A stretch of 64,000 bases of DNA from Flagellimonas eckloniae (GTDB lineage Bacteria; Bacteroidota; Bacteroidia; Flavobacteriales; Flavobacteriaceae): positions 2,032,501-2,096,500 of the forward strand of contig NZ_LCTZ01000002.1 of assembly GCF_001413955.1 (NCBI RefSeq), read 5' to 3'. Both the position numbers and the translations under genes were made by a program. The notes under the pieces are model-generated. The model made no database searches, was not told the DNA's origin, and saw only the letters and a list, made by a program, of their open reading frames with translations. Positions 53,053-62,497 of this stretch are shown in pieces (positions within the stretch are counted from its first letter, which is position 1; every line of letters begins with the position of its first letter).

Positions 53053-55059
53053 TCAATTAAAGTGTTGAATTCCCATTGATTCGTACAATTCCTTGGCATA
53101 ATAAAGGTTTCCACCCTTCATTGTCCATTCTACATTTCTTATATCGCTAATAGTATCCACTGGATTTCCATCAATTAGAATGAGATCCGCTTTTTTACCT
53201 GCCACAATGGAGCCATATTCTTCCGATACGCCCGTAAGCTTCGCAGATGTTATTGTGGCCAGTTTTAGAACTTCTGACGCAGGAATACCCGACTTCTCGT
53301 AGAGTTCCAATTCCCGGTGGTACAAAAACCCAGGCAGGCCGTCAGTGCCTGGAACAATATCAACCCCTTTTTGGAAAAGGTCATGGACCACGTTTAGCAT
53401 ATTATCATGACTCCTTTTGTACAAAGGGGCGGTCTCCTCGTTTTTGGGAAGTCCGCCTGCATAAAATGCACGCTGGTTGATAATCGGCAACCTATTCATA
53501 ATTGTATTATAGGTAGGGCTGGGTTGTCCTTTTTGAGAAACGAACATGTTCTCGAATATAGAGATCGTAGGATCTATCAAAATGTCATTTTTTTTGAGTA
53601 AATCGACAAAATCAAGATATTCCTTGGAAGTTAAATCGAGATTGGCCCCATGTTGGGCCACCATGGTAAACCGCAAGGGCGTTCGGGTATCGATGGTATC
53701 CGACAGAAAATTAAGGAACAACATATTCATATGCTGAATTTCATCATACCCCTGGTCAATGGCCTGTGAGGCGGTCATGAAGGATGGAATGTGCCCACAT
53801 ACACGCATGCCCAGTTCATGTGCTTTATCAGCCATTGGCTTGACCCATTCCGGCTTGATTGAGCTGTACAATTTGATTTGGTCATAGCCCAAATCTTTAT
53901 ACACTTGAATTTCAGCAAGGCCTTCTTCAAGATTGTTGATCACATTGCGCTGGTTGGCATAGGGCCCCGGTCCGTCAATGATGCCACAGAAGGTCACGAT
54001 ACGCGGGCCGATAATCTCGTTGGCATTGAACTGGTCACTCAGTGTTTTGAGCTGCTTGTTGTTTGCCAAGTCGCGAACGGAGGTTATACCACCAGCCACG
54101 TGCAACAAGCCCCTGAACTTGCTGTTATGCGTATGCATATCAAACATGCCGGGCATTAAGGTCTTGCCTTCACCTTTAATGATTCGGGTATTCTCAGGTA
54201 TCTTTTTTTGTGCTGACGGACGTACGGCCTCAATGGTTTCCCCGTCAACAAAGACGTCTTGGTTGGGCAATAGCTTTCCTTCCGAGGTAAAAACATTTAC
54301 GTTTTGAATAACCACCTTGTTGATGGGTACGGTTAGTTTTTGAGTGATGTCCATCAAATAAACATCCTCAACACTGTCCTGTAGTTTTTTGAGTGCTGTT
54401 CGTTTTTCCTTGTAATCTTCACGAATCACATGCAGATTTCCAGAAATGCTGGCAACCATTTCATTGCCATCCATCCACAAATATGTAGGATTCATGTCCA
54501 ACCCTTTAATCATCAACAAATCAAGTGATATACTGTCCGAAAGTGTTTGGGGGAATATCTCAACAAGTTCTGCTAAACCTCTTGGATATAGCTCCACTTT
54601 TTTGTCGGGCGAGGTAATCAACAAGCGGGCAAGAATTTCATAGACCGCAGGGGAGCCATCATACCGAAAATAGAGTTCGCTACCATAAAAATCTCCTTGG
54701 GTGGATTCTTTCGGATTGGACCAGGTTGCAGCACTGTTTCCAGTGGAAAATTTCTCATCTACAGGTACTTTTCGGTAATTGACACCTTTTATAGTCTGTT
54801 TTGAAATAAAGTTTTGGTCGTTCAACGTAATTTTCTCCGAATACTCCGGGCCACGACCTCTATCTGTATACGTATAGTAAAATTCAAAACTGTTCTCCCC
54901 AGTTGGCCATTTTTCATATTTCCCAGCCAGATTTTCCCGAAAAACAACCTCATACAGGACTTTTTCAGAGCTGTTTACCTCAGACTTATATGCCTTTTTG
55001 CAACCAATGGCAAAAATCACAACCAAAAATGAACTGATAATACCGTTTTTCATGATCAA
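53053..55059 (-). CDS. Amidohydrolase-family lipoprotein (paralogue 2, higher GC)
   Basis: 668 residues with lipoprotein signal (FAIGC). Same two-part layout as the 49,851 protein: N-terminal beta domain, then the barrel with MPGMFDMHTHNS (HxH), DQIKLYSS (candidate Lys), CGHIPSFMT, DEIQHMN and PGTDG, then ADLILIDGNPVDT. The pair probably arose by duplication and acts on related bonds. The middle of this gene (about 53,700-54,200) is 50-58% G+C by eye against ~40% in its neighbours, which suggests acquisition or different origin of this copy. It is 45 bases downstream of the M19-like gene in the minus-strand operon. Confidence 0.88.
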   Translation of the reverse strand: MIMKNGIISSFLVVIFAIGCKKAYKSEVNSSEKVLYEVVFRENLAGKYEKWPTGENSFEFYYTYTDRGRGPEYSEKITLNDQNFISKQTIKGVNYRKVPVDEKFSTGNSAATWSNPKESTQGDFYGSELYFRYDGSPAVYEILARLLITSPDKKVELYPRGLAELVEIFPQTLSDSISLDLLMIKGLDMNPTYLWMDGNEMVASISGNLHVIREDYKEKRTALKKLQDSVEDVYLMDITQKLTVPINKVVIQNVNVFTSEGKLLPNQDVFVDGETIEAVRPSAQKKIPENTRIIKGEGKTLMPGMFDMHTHNSKFRGLLHVAGGITSVRDLANNKQLKTLSDQFNANEIIGPRIVTFCGIIDGPGPYANQRNVINNLEEGLAEIQVYKDLGYDQIKLYSSIKPEWVKPMADKAHELGMRVCGHIPSFMTASQAIDQGYDEIQHMNMLFLNFLSDTIDTRTPLRFTMVAQHGANLDLTSKEYLDFVDLLKKNDILIDPTISIFENMFVSQKGQPSPTYNTIMNRLPIINQRAFYAGGLPKNEETAPLYKRSHDNMLNVVHDLFQKGVDIVPGTDGLPGFLYHRELELYEKSGIPASEVLKLATITSAKLTGVSEEYGSIVAGKKADLILIDGNPVDTISDIRNVEWTMKGGNLYYAKELYESMGIQHFN

Positions 55060-55104
55060 ATAAAAGTGTTCTTAACTTGTATACCGATATCTAATGTGGG
55101 AGCA

Positions 55105-56259
55105 TTAGGATTTTAGGGTTTCCCGATAATACCGCAGCCAGTTCTGACCCAATATTTTTTCAATATCCCCAGTACTATACCCTCTTTTGTCCAAGACCCG
55201 TGCTACATGCAAATAGCGTTTCGGACTCTCCAATTCCGGAATCCACGGCTTCCAACGTACTTGATACGAGGGTTTAAATCGGGTTAAACGTGGTACATAC
55301 CAATTTTCTCGGGTAGCACCAGTAGCTTCCAATCCCTGAATTGCAAAATCTGCCGCTACACCTACATGATCAATTCCAGCAATCTTAACCGCATGATCAA
55401 TATGGTCCACATACGTTTCCAAAGTTGTTTTACCTCCTGGGTCAGGACCAATCATATAGCCCAAGCAGATAATACCCATCATACCTCCCTTGTCCGCCAT
55501 AGCCCTGATCTGTTCATCGGTTTTGGAACGTGGATGATTTTTATAAAGGGCTTCGCACATGGTATGATTGAAAGAAACTCCTGCTTTGCTAAATTTTATA
55601 CCATCATTGGTAGTTTGTCTTCCGCAATGGGATAAATCTACAATTATGCCCAATTCGTTCATGCGTTCAACTACCTCAACACCAAAATCTGATAACCCAG
55701 CATTGGTGCGTTCGGTACATCCGTCCCCCAAAAGATTCCGTTGATTGTAACTCAATTGTATCCAACGTGTTCCAGCATTGTAAAGTGTATCAACATTCTC
55801 CACAGATTTCTCCACCATAGTGGCATTTTGAAAGCCCAATAAAACAGCTGTCTTATTTTCTTTCTTTGCCTGAACAAAGTCTTCTGCTTCATTCGCATAT
55901 ATTAGCTTATCCCCATGCTCCTCTATCCGGTTCCTCCAATCGGCCAAGGCTTCCATGGCCACCTTTAGATTGCTTGATGGCAAAGACGCACTAAAACCGG
56001 TATAACCAGACTGCGCAAGAGCCTCAAAAGATTCTTTGTTCCAACCTCTTGGAATGATCAATCCATCTATTACTACAGCCTTTTTATAAAGCTCGTCAAT
56101 AGTACTATCCTGAAGTTTGGATAATGATGTTTCCAATAAGCTTTCCCCATTCCCTGTTGGTATTGATTCCAAGATTGAAGTTAGAGAATAGGCAATCTGT
56201 CCTGGAAACAAAAGCCCTAGGGACAACAATTTTGTAAGATTTCTACGATTTTTTTCCAA
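55105..56259 (-). CDS. M19 membrane-dipeptidase-like protein lacking several metal ligands
   Basis: 384 residues. N-terminus with Arg-Arg and a hydrophobic run (KNRRNLTKLLSLGLLFPG) looks like a Tat or Sec signal. The M19 core is clear: LSYNQRNLLGDGCTERTNAGLSDFG, IIVDLSHCGRQT (His211), VSFNHTM (His231), DHVGVAADF. However the usual N-terminal HxD ligand pair is replaced in VIDGLIIPRG (Leu67, Ile69), and the bridging Glu is Gln144 in LLGFQNAT. The enzyme may hold one metal or none, so dipeptidase activity is doubtful. Located right after SusD and before two amidohydrolases, it may still bind or cleave an amino-acid conjugate. Family call firm, function open. Confidence 0.85.
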   Translation of the reverse strand: MEKNRRNLTKLLSLGLLFPGQIAYSLTSILESIPTGNGESLLETSLSKLQDSTIDELYKKAVVIDGLIIPRGWNKESFEALAQSGYTGFSASLPSSNLKVAMEALADWRNRIEEHGDKLIYANEAEDFVQAKKENKTAVLLGFQNATMVEKSVENVDTLYNAGTRWIQLSYNQRNLLGDGCTERTNAGLSDFGVEVVERMNELGIIVDLSHCGRQTTNDGIKFSKAGVSFNHTMCEALYKNHPRSKTDEQIRAMADKGGMMGIICLGYMIGPDPGGKTTLETYVDHIDHAVKIAGIDHVGVAADFAIQGLEATGATRENWYVPRLTRFKPSYQVRWKPWIPELESPKRYLHVARVLDKRGYSTGDIEKILGQNWLRYYRETLKS

Positions 56260-56353
56260 AACTATGCGAAGTTATCATTAGCATTACTCTGTTCTTTTGA
56301 GCGAAAATCCATAGTGTCATTTATTGGATTTACATATATATAAACATTTTTGA

Positions 56354-56393
56354 AATACATTGAAGAAACTTTTAAAAGTTTCTTCAATGTATT
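56354..56393. repeat. 40-bp perfect palindrome in the susD-dipeptidase gap
   Basis: Twenty-base arms (56,354-56,373 and 56,374-56,393) are perfectly complementary without spacer. It lies 25 bases after the susD stop and 94 bases before the dipeptidase start. RNA would form a long hairpin, fitting a mRNA-stabilising or partial terminator role that raises susCD over the catabolic genes. There is no T-tract of a classical intrinsic terminator. Confidence 0.75.
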
Positions 56394-56418
56394 CTTATCA
56401 ACACTTCTATCCATGGAA

Positions 56419-57831
56419 TTAATATCCAGGATTTTGTTCGATATTCGGATTAACATCCGTTTCATTTTGTGGTATTGGTAGTATAACCGTTTCACTAGCA
56501 TATGGAATCAAACATGTTTGAGATGTACAATTGGTACGCACAACATCCATTTTCTTCCGCATTAAATCCCACAGTCTTTGTCCTTCAAATGCCAATTCCA
56601 ATCTTCTTTCCAGAAAAATGGCATCATCCAGAGCATCTCCAGTATCCGCATTATCAGCTGCTGCCGCAACTGCGCGTTGGTGCACCGCATCTAAATCATC
56701 TTGGGCTCCGGCAACATTTGTTCCTAATTCCGCCCTAGCTTCTGCTCTTATGAGATACACTTCAGCCAAACGAATAACCTTAACATTGTCAAAACCATTG
56801 ATATCTGGGTATTTAATCATCCTATATGGGGCAAATTCGCCTATGAGTAGGGGATCTTCTTCAAAAGTGCTTAATCTTGCATCTTCAGTTTCATATAAAG
56901 AAACTACATCGTTAGAAGGCAAGTAATCTCCAAATATTTCGGGCAGATATAATCCAGCCAGACCTCCACCTCCAACATTATCAGCTTCGGTCATCGATAT
57001 TTCAAAAATGGATTCCGAACTGTTATCATTGGTCCACAAATCATAATAATTAGCGTTTGAAACCAAGTTATATTCACCTGAACCTATTACATCTGTTGCC
57101 ATAGCTTCGGCATTGCTCCAATCTTCCTTGTACAAGTATACCCTTGCCAATAATGCTTTTACAGATGTTGAAGACAATGTGTTGGAATTTCCACTTCTGG
57201 AATCGCTATCCATTAATGAAATTGCCATAGTCATATCTGAAATCACCTGATTATAAACTTCGTTGACAGAATTTCTGGATGGTTCCCCAGTAGAATCAAA
57301 TTCCAATACAATTGGAACTCCCAAATGACTGGCATCGGCAGTAAATGTATAGTGCTGCGCAAAAAATCGAACCATATCGAAATAAATTAAACCTCTTAAT
57401 GCGTAAGCTTCACCTATAATATGATTCTGTTCATCTTGTACTGCATCTGGTACAACTACTTCAGAATTGATAATTGCATTTGCCCCATTTATTCCTGCAT
57501 ACATTGTGGTCCACAAACTATTTGCATCACCATCTGAAACTCTAACAATATGCTCTGCGTAATCCTCAATTCTGTTGGCCTGCGCATTTTGTTTAACATC
57601 ATCCGCCATGACATCTGGAATTAAAAGCATGTAGCGTCCATAATACTCCGAACCAGAAATTTCATTGTACAAACCTGTTATGGAAGATTCAAAGTCTTCG
57701 AGATTTGTTAAAGCCTCGGAATTCTCTACAGCTTGCTGCAGTGGAAGTTCTAAAAAAGATTCTGAGCAAGACAAAATAGTGAATGAAACTACTGTCAATA
57801 GTGCTATTATATATTTTTTCATTTCTTTCAA
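56419..57831 (-). CDS. SusD-like outer-membrane substrate-binding lipoprotein
   Basis: 470 residues with lipoprotein signal (TILSCSES, mature Cys near 22); the first Met or the one at residue 5 may be the start. Classic RagB/SusD layout: SFLELPLQQAVEN at the N-terminus, helical TPR-like part with AYALRGLIYFDMVRFFAQ, and the C-terminal LERRLELAFEGQRLWDLMR motif. It pairs with the SusC gene 3 bases upstream. Downstream genes are amide- rather than glycoside-directed, so the ligand may be a peptide-like or N-acyl compound. SusD proteins are known for such substrates too (RagB binds peptides). Confidence 0.95.
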   Translation of the reverse strand: MKEMKKYIIALLTVVSFTILSCSESFLELPLQQAVENSEALTNLEDFESSITGLYNEISGSEYYGRYMLLIPDVMADDVKQNAQANRIEDYAEHIVRVSDGDANSLWTTMYAGINGANAIINSEVVVPDAVQDEQNHIIGEAYALRGLIYFDMVRFFAQHYTFTADASHLGVPIVLEFDSTGEPSRNSVNEVYNQVISDMTMAISLMDSDSRSGNSNTLSSTSVKALLARVYLYKEDWSNAEAMATDVIGSGEYNLVSNANYYDLWTNDNSSESIFEISMTEADNVGGGGLAGLYLPEIFGDYLPSNDVVSLYETEDARLSTFEEDPLLIGEFAPYRMIKYPDINGFDNVKVIRLAEVYLIRAEARAELGTNVAGAQDDLDAVHQRAVAAAADNADTGDALDDAIFLERRLELAFEGQRLWDLMRKKMDVVRTNCTSQTCLIPYASETVILPIPQNETDVNPNIEQNPGY

Positions 57832-57834
57832 ATT

Positions 57835-60800
57835 TTAAAGTTGAATATCTAAACCAAGAGCTATTGTCTTCAGTGCTGGTGTTTGGCCAGTATAGCTACC
57901 ATTAATGGCTTGCTCAGGATCAATGTAAAGAATATCCTCTTTTACGAACGTCAGTATATTGGTTCCCCTAGCAAAAATCCTTATGGAACTTAGATTTAAT
58001 TTTGAGGTAATTTCTTCTGGGAAATCATAGGCCACAGTCAAATCTCTTAATCTTAGATAACTGCCATCATATAGCCATCTGGAGTTATTGGATTCTCCAC
58101 TGCCAGGACTACCGCCCCAAATGAATTTTGGTGCCAATGCATCCGTTTTACCAGGCACCCATCTATTGTCGTAAATGAATGTTGCCGTACTTCTTGGTGT
58201 TAACCTACCATCTGCTAGACTACCACGAGCTCTAGCATCAAATATGTGATTTCCATAAGAGTAAATAAAATTAGCGCTCAAACTGATTCCTTTGTAGGTA
58301 AGAAGTGTATTAAAACCTCCAAAAAAGTCTGGAGTTGCCGTCTTACCATCAAAAAACCGTTCAGCTTCGCTCAAATCGTTCGTAATTGTTGTTTTGGTAG
58401 CATCGGTATACCACTGTGGGTCTCCATTATCTGGATTTACGCCCGCCCAATTAAATAAATAAAACGATTGAAAATCTTGACCTACTTCCCTTCGGTATGC
58501 TCCTGAGTTAAAGTCCGACTCAAGTTTTGTGATTTCATTTTTCAAAAATGTGGTATTGAAACCAACATTCCATGAAAAATCTTCATTATTGATAACATCT
58601 ACATTTAAACTCAGTTCTAGACCAGAATTGGTCATATCACCAAAATTTTGGGTGAGATTTGTAAATCCTGTTGTACGTGAGATAGGTACATTCAATATCA
58701 AATCGGAAGATGTCCGCTTAAAATATTCCACTGTACCACTTACTTTAGAGAAAATGCTAAAATCCAGACCTATATTAAAATTTTCTTGAGTCTCCCATCC
58801 TAACTGTTCACTTTCTATCTGAGCGGGGAATCCACCAGGACTTCCGTCATAATCTTGTCCATAATTGTAAAATCCTTGATATGCATTATTGCCAATTCCC
58901 GCGTTTCCAATAACACCCCATGAACTTCTTACTTTAAGTAAATCCAAAAAAGAAATATCATTTAAGAAACTTTCATTTGATGCTACCCAACTTCCCCCTA
59001 CGGAATAAAATGTTCCCCATCTATTATCAGGTGCAAATCTTGATGACCCATCACGTCTAATGCTGGCAGAAAGAAAATATTTGTTATCATAGTTATAATT
59101 TGCCCTTGAAAATACAGACGCGAAAGTATATTCAGATTTTGAACCACTAATAGCAAATTCTGCCGATGCGCTGTTTAATGTTCTCAAGCTTTCGTTGGGA
59201 AACTGTGTCCCAGAAGCACTAAACCGTTCACTTGTCGTTTTTTGCGCCTCATAACCTGCCAATAAGCTTAGGTTGTGTGCAGACCCAAATGTTATATTGT
59301 AATCCAAAGTTTGGGTACCCACCCATGTTCTAATTGCTGTTTGTGCTTCATATGCAGAACCTCCTGCATTTCTCCCTCCTCCATATCTTGGGTTTTGGTA
59401 TCTAGATTCGTTTAGTGAAAGTAAATCGAAATTCCATTGCGAACGAAAGGTTAAATCTTTTATTGGATTTATTGATATTGCAAAATTGTCAATAACACGT
59501 ATTTGTTTGTTTTCCCATAAATCATCTCCACTTAAACTACCCACTGGGTTTGCTCCACCAAGGGGAAAATAATTGGCATGATCTCCGTTGAACCTACCCT
59601 GTTCATCATAAATGGGAATGAGTGGGGAAAGTTCCAATGAATTTTTAAAAGGATTGTTAAAAGACCCTCCATCAAAAAAGGTATTTGATGTAAGGTTGGA
59701 TACGGATATATTATTAGATACTGTTAAATAGTCCGTTGCCTTAAATTCTACATTGCTACGCGCACTTAGTCTTTTGAATCCTGACCCTATAATATAGTTT
59801 TCTTGATCAAAATAGGCTCCTGAAAAGAAGTACTTCAATTTGTCTGTTCCTCCACTTGCGCTTAGGTCATAACTCTGGGTTATTCCTGTTCTTGTAATGG
59901 CATCCAACCAATTGGTATCCGTTGGCTCCCCAGTAGTAGGATCTATCAATTGCTGAAAGGTTGCATCAAATCTAGCTTGCGCCTCTGCAGGTGTATCCCC
60001 CCTATTGATGTATCCTTCTAAATACAACTCTGTATACTGTGCTGCATTTAATGGTTTTAGGATGTTATTATATGCTTGTGAATTAAAACCAGTCAGTGCC
60101 TTAAACGTGATTTTTGGTTTTCCGGATTTCCCTGATTTTGTAGTAATCAAAATAACACCGTTCGCCCCTCTTGAACCATAAATTGCAGTTGAAGCTGCAT
60201 CTTTTAGCACGGATATGGATTCAATATCGTTAGGGTTAATGGCAGCCATTACATTTGTGCTGTTCCCATCATTATCAATGGTTCCAATACTTCCTGCTTG
60301 GATTGGAATCCCATCGATAACATACAAAGGTTCGCTGGATGCATTAATCGAACCTATACCCCTTATTCTTACTTGGGTATTTCCTCCGGGTGCGCCATCT
60401 ACTGCAGTTGCCTGCAAACCCGCCGTGCTTCCTCTTAAGGCTTGTTCAAAAGTTGAAACAGGAGCTTGTTCAAAAGTTTCGCTTTTTACGACTCCTACAG
60501 AACCTGTGATTGATTCTTTGGTTGTGGTACCATATGCCACAACAACAACTTCTTCTAAAGAAGCTACATCTTCTTTAAGTATTACATTTATTGTGGTTTG
60601 ATTACCCACCGCAATTTCTTGGGACAGCATTCCTAGATAAGAAAAAACCAATACGGCTCCATCTGAAGCATTGATACTATAATTACCATCAAAATCTGCC
60701 TGCGTACCGGTAGTGGTTCCTTTAACGAGTACATTTACCCCAGGCAAGGGCTCTCCATTGGAGTCACTGATTTTTCCACTTACAGTCTGCTGGAGGGCCA

Positions 60801-61173
60801 TTTCATTTTCCTCTAAAGAATCAATGGAAGATTCATCCGGTGTTTTTTTTACGACTACTTGCTTACCAATAATCTTGTAGCTTAGATCCGTGTTTAAAAA
60901 TGCCCTGTTCAATACAGTTGCCATTTTTGCATTTTTAAGTTTCAATGAGATTTTCTTATTGGTATTTAAAACATCATCCTTGTAAAAAAAGACATAGTTA
61001 CTCTTGCTTTGAATTTCTTCAAAAAATTCCTGCACAGAGATGTCTTTTACATCTATCTGTATTTTGTTTTGTGCCAATACAGAGTTTGCATAAACTGATG
61101 AAAGTCCAACACCGATAAACAATAGAAATATTCTCATAATCGTTAGAATTCCGACGCGTAAGGTATTTTTCAT
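57835..61173 (-). CDS. SusC-like TonB-dependent receptor with STN signalling domain
   Basis: About 1112 residues from ATG 61,173, which gives the signal peptide (ending NSVLAQ); 14 more residues upstream to 61,215 lack sense as a signal. Domains in order: STN (~37-110, IDVKDISVQEFFEEIQSKSNYVFFYKD), carboxypeptidase-like domain (TVSGKISDSNGEPLPGVNVLVKGTTTG), TonB-box region (LEEVVVVAYGT), plug (RIRGIGSINASSEPLYVIDGIPI) and the large beta-barrel. The STN domain interacts with FecR-type anti-sigma factors, so this transporter both imports and signals, activating the adjacent ECF sigma factor. It forms the outer-membrane pair with SusD directly downstream. Confidence 0.97.
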   Translation of the reverse strand: MKNTLRVGILTIMRIFLLFIGVGLSSVYANSVLAQNKIQIDVKDISVQEFFEEIQSKSNYVFFYKDDVLNTNKKISLKLKNAKMATVLNRAFLNTDLSYKIIGKQVVVKKTPDESSIDSLEENEMALQQTVSGKISDSNGEPLPGVNVLVKGTTTGTQADFDGNYSINASDGAVLVFSYLGMLSQEIAVGNQTTINVILKEDVASLEEVVVVAYGTTTKESITGSVGVVKSETFEQAPVSTFEQALRGSTAGLQATAVDGAPGGNTQVRIRGIGSINASSEPLYVIDGIPIQAGSIGTIDNDGNSTNVMAAINPNDIESISVLKDAASTAIYGSRGANGVILITTKSGKSGKPKITFKALTGFNSQAYNNILKPLNAAQYTELYLEGYINRGDTPAEAQARFDATFQQLIDPTTGEPTDTNWLDAITRTGITQSYDLSASGGTDKLKYFFSGAYFDQENYIIGSGFKRLSARSNVEFKATDYLTVSNNISVSNLTSNTFFDGGSFNNPFKNSLELSPLIPIYDEQGRFNGDHANYFPLGGANPVGSLSGDDLWENKQIRVIDNFAISINPIKDLTFRSQWNFDLLSLNESRYQNPRYGGGRNAGGSAYEAQTAIRTWVGTQTLDYNITFGSAHNLSLLAGYEAQKTTSERFSASGTQFPNESLRTLNSASAEFAISGSKSEYTFASVFSRANYNYDNKYFLSASIRRDGSSRFAPDNRWGTFYSVGGSWVASNESFLNDISFLDLLKVRSSWGVIGNAGIGNNAYQGFYNYGQDYDGSPGGFPAQIESEQLGWETQENFNIGLDFSIFSKVSGTVEYFKRTSSDLILNVPISRTTGFTNLTQNFGDMTNSGLELSLNVDVINNEDFSWNVGFNTTFLKNEITKLESDFNSGAYRREVGQDFQSFYLFNWAGVNPDNGDPQWYTDATKTTITNDLSEAERFFDGKTATPDFFGGFNTLLTYKGISLSANFIYSYGNHIFDARARGSLADGRLTPRSTATFIYDNRWVPGKTDALAPKFIWGGSPGSGESNNSRWLYDGSYLRLRDLTVAYDFPEEITSKLNLSSIRIFARGTNILTFVKEDILYIDPEQAINGSYTGQTPALKTIALGLDIQL

Positions 61174-61229
61174 ATTTTTGTTTTGGTTATTTAATGTTGC
61201 TGTACAATACAGCAATGTTGATTTTAATT

Positions 61230-61257
61230 GCCAGAAGATGTTGGAGCATCTTCTGGC
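61230..61257. terminator. Hairpin between fecR and susC
   Basis: Arms GCCAGAAGATG (61,230-61,240) and CATCTTCTGGC (61,247-61,257), loop TTGGAG. On the minus strand it follows the FecR gene and precedes SusC by about 57 bases. The T-run is better on the plus strand. A terminator or attenuator separating the low-level regulator genes from the transport genes is likely. Confidence 0.65.
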
Positions 61258-61307
61258 TTTTCACTAACTACTAACTCAAATAATTTACTTCATAGACTTT
61301 ATTGGGT

Positions 61308-62366
61308 TTAATTGATTATTATTTCATTTTCCTTGAGCTCATAATCCATGTTCGTACTCTGTTTTATGCTCTCTATTACTTTTTCTATATCCTCGTTCAA
61401 ATCCAAATAACCCGAAAAGGTTTCTGTGGTCAAGACCTCATCTTCAATGTTAACTTCAACATTGTAGTATCTTGAAATTCTTTTCATTATAAATTCAAGG
61501 TTATTTTTATTAAATACCAGAAATCCTTCTCTCCATGAGAAATAAGTATCCACATTCACCTTTTCAGAAATAATGCTTTTAGTATTCTTGTTGTAACTGG
61601 CCTTTGTTCCGGGTGATATCTTCATTTTATCCGTCTCTATTGATGAAGATGAATTATTGTGATAGCTAATTTGTACACTACCACTCTTAAGCACCGTATT
61701 TATTGAGTTCTCATCTAAGTAATTGGTGACACCAAACACAGTACCCAAAACCTCAATTTCTTGATCTTGGGATATTACGATAAAGGGTTGGCTCTTCCTA
61801 TGTGCAACCTCAAAAATCGCTTCTCCCTCAATATATACCTCTCTTTTATCTCCATTAAAAACTGCCGGGTACACCATTCTCGACCCTGAGTTTAGCCACA
61901 CCATACTACCATCTGAAAGCTCAATCTTCGATCGCTTTCCATAAGGTACAAGCAATGTATTGTATACCATCTTGGCATCCTCAGTTATCTCTTGATTTAT
62001 GGTTTTGGTAGATCCAATAGTTACATTCTGTCCCGTACTGGAATAGTGTATCGTGGTAATTTCTTCGTCTATTTTTAAGCTATCCTGTTCTCCCAACATT
62101 AAAACCACCTTATCAGATTTAGATTCCACCCCACTGGATGCATTCACAAAATCTATAATTGAGGGTGCTTTTGTGGGAGTCTCATAAAAAAGAAATCCAA
62201 CACCAACAACCAGCGCTATTGAAGCGGCTACTCCGATGAGGTATCGGGTTTTTCTTTTCCTTGATTTTCGTTTTTGTATTGAAACGAAAATTTTATCCTC
62301 CAAATCCTTTTTTTCCTCTTCCGTAATGGGTAAAAACTTTATTTTATTAGGATTTTTTTCTTTCAT
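61308..62366 (-). CDS. FecR-family anti-sigma factor
   Basis: 352 residues. A short cytoplasmic N-terminus (~1-36, basic KRKSRKRKTR) precedes one transmembrane helix (YLIGVAASIALVVGVGFLF), then a periplasmic FecR domain (VPYGKRSKIELSDGSMVWLNSGSRMVYPAVFNGDKREVYIEGEAIFEVAHR) and a C-terminal DUF4974-type STN-like domain (FLVFNKNNLEFIMKRISRYYNVEVNIED). It holds the ECF sigma inactive until the STN domain of the SusC receptor signals substrate binding. It lies between the sigma and susC genes, the standard order. Confidence 0.95.
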   Translation of the reverse strand: MKEKNPNKIKFLPITEEEKKDLEDKIFVSIQKRKSRKRKTRYLIGVAASIALVVGVGFLFYETPTKAPSIIDFVNASSGVESKSDKVVLMLGEQDSLKIDEEITTIHYSSTGQNVTIGSTKTINQEITEDAKMVYNTLLVPYGKRSKIELSDGSMVWLNSGSRMVYPAVFNGDKREVYIEGEAIFEVAHRKSQPFIVISQDQEIEVLGTVFGVTNYLDENSINTVLKSGSVQISYHNNSSSSIETDKMKISPGTKASYNKNTKSIISEKVNVDTYFSWREGFLVFNKNNLEFIMKRISRYYNVEVNIEDEVLTTETFSGYLDLNEDIEKVIESIKQSTNMDYELKENEIIIN

Positions 62367-62497
62367 ATTTTATGTTGAATAATTTGATGCTTTTTAGATT
62401 TTAACTTCAAATTCAGCATCATAAACAGTAAGGGGGAATTGGGAATTATATAGACAAATATTTTGTGTTTTTGTATTAATCAACATGACAGATGCGG

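Noticed and set aside
56262..56501. 79-codon minus-strand open frame between susD and the dipeptidase gene.
   Set aside because: It runs through the 40-bp palindrome and the susD end, is Lys/Ile/Tyr/Asn-rich as expected from AT-rich DNA, and has no family likeness.
60215..60601. 128-codon plus-strand open frame antisense to the SusC plug region.
   Set aside because: Antisense shadow of a strongly conserved coding region without any family likeness.
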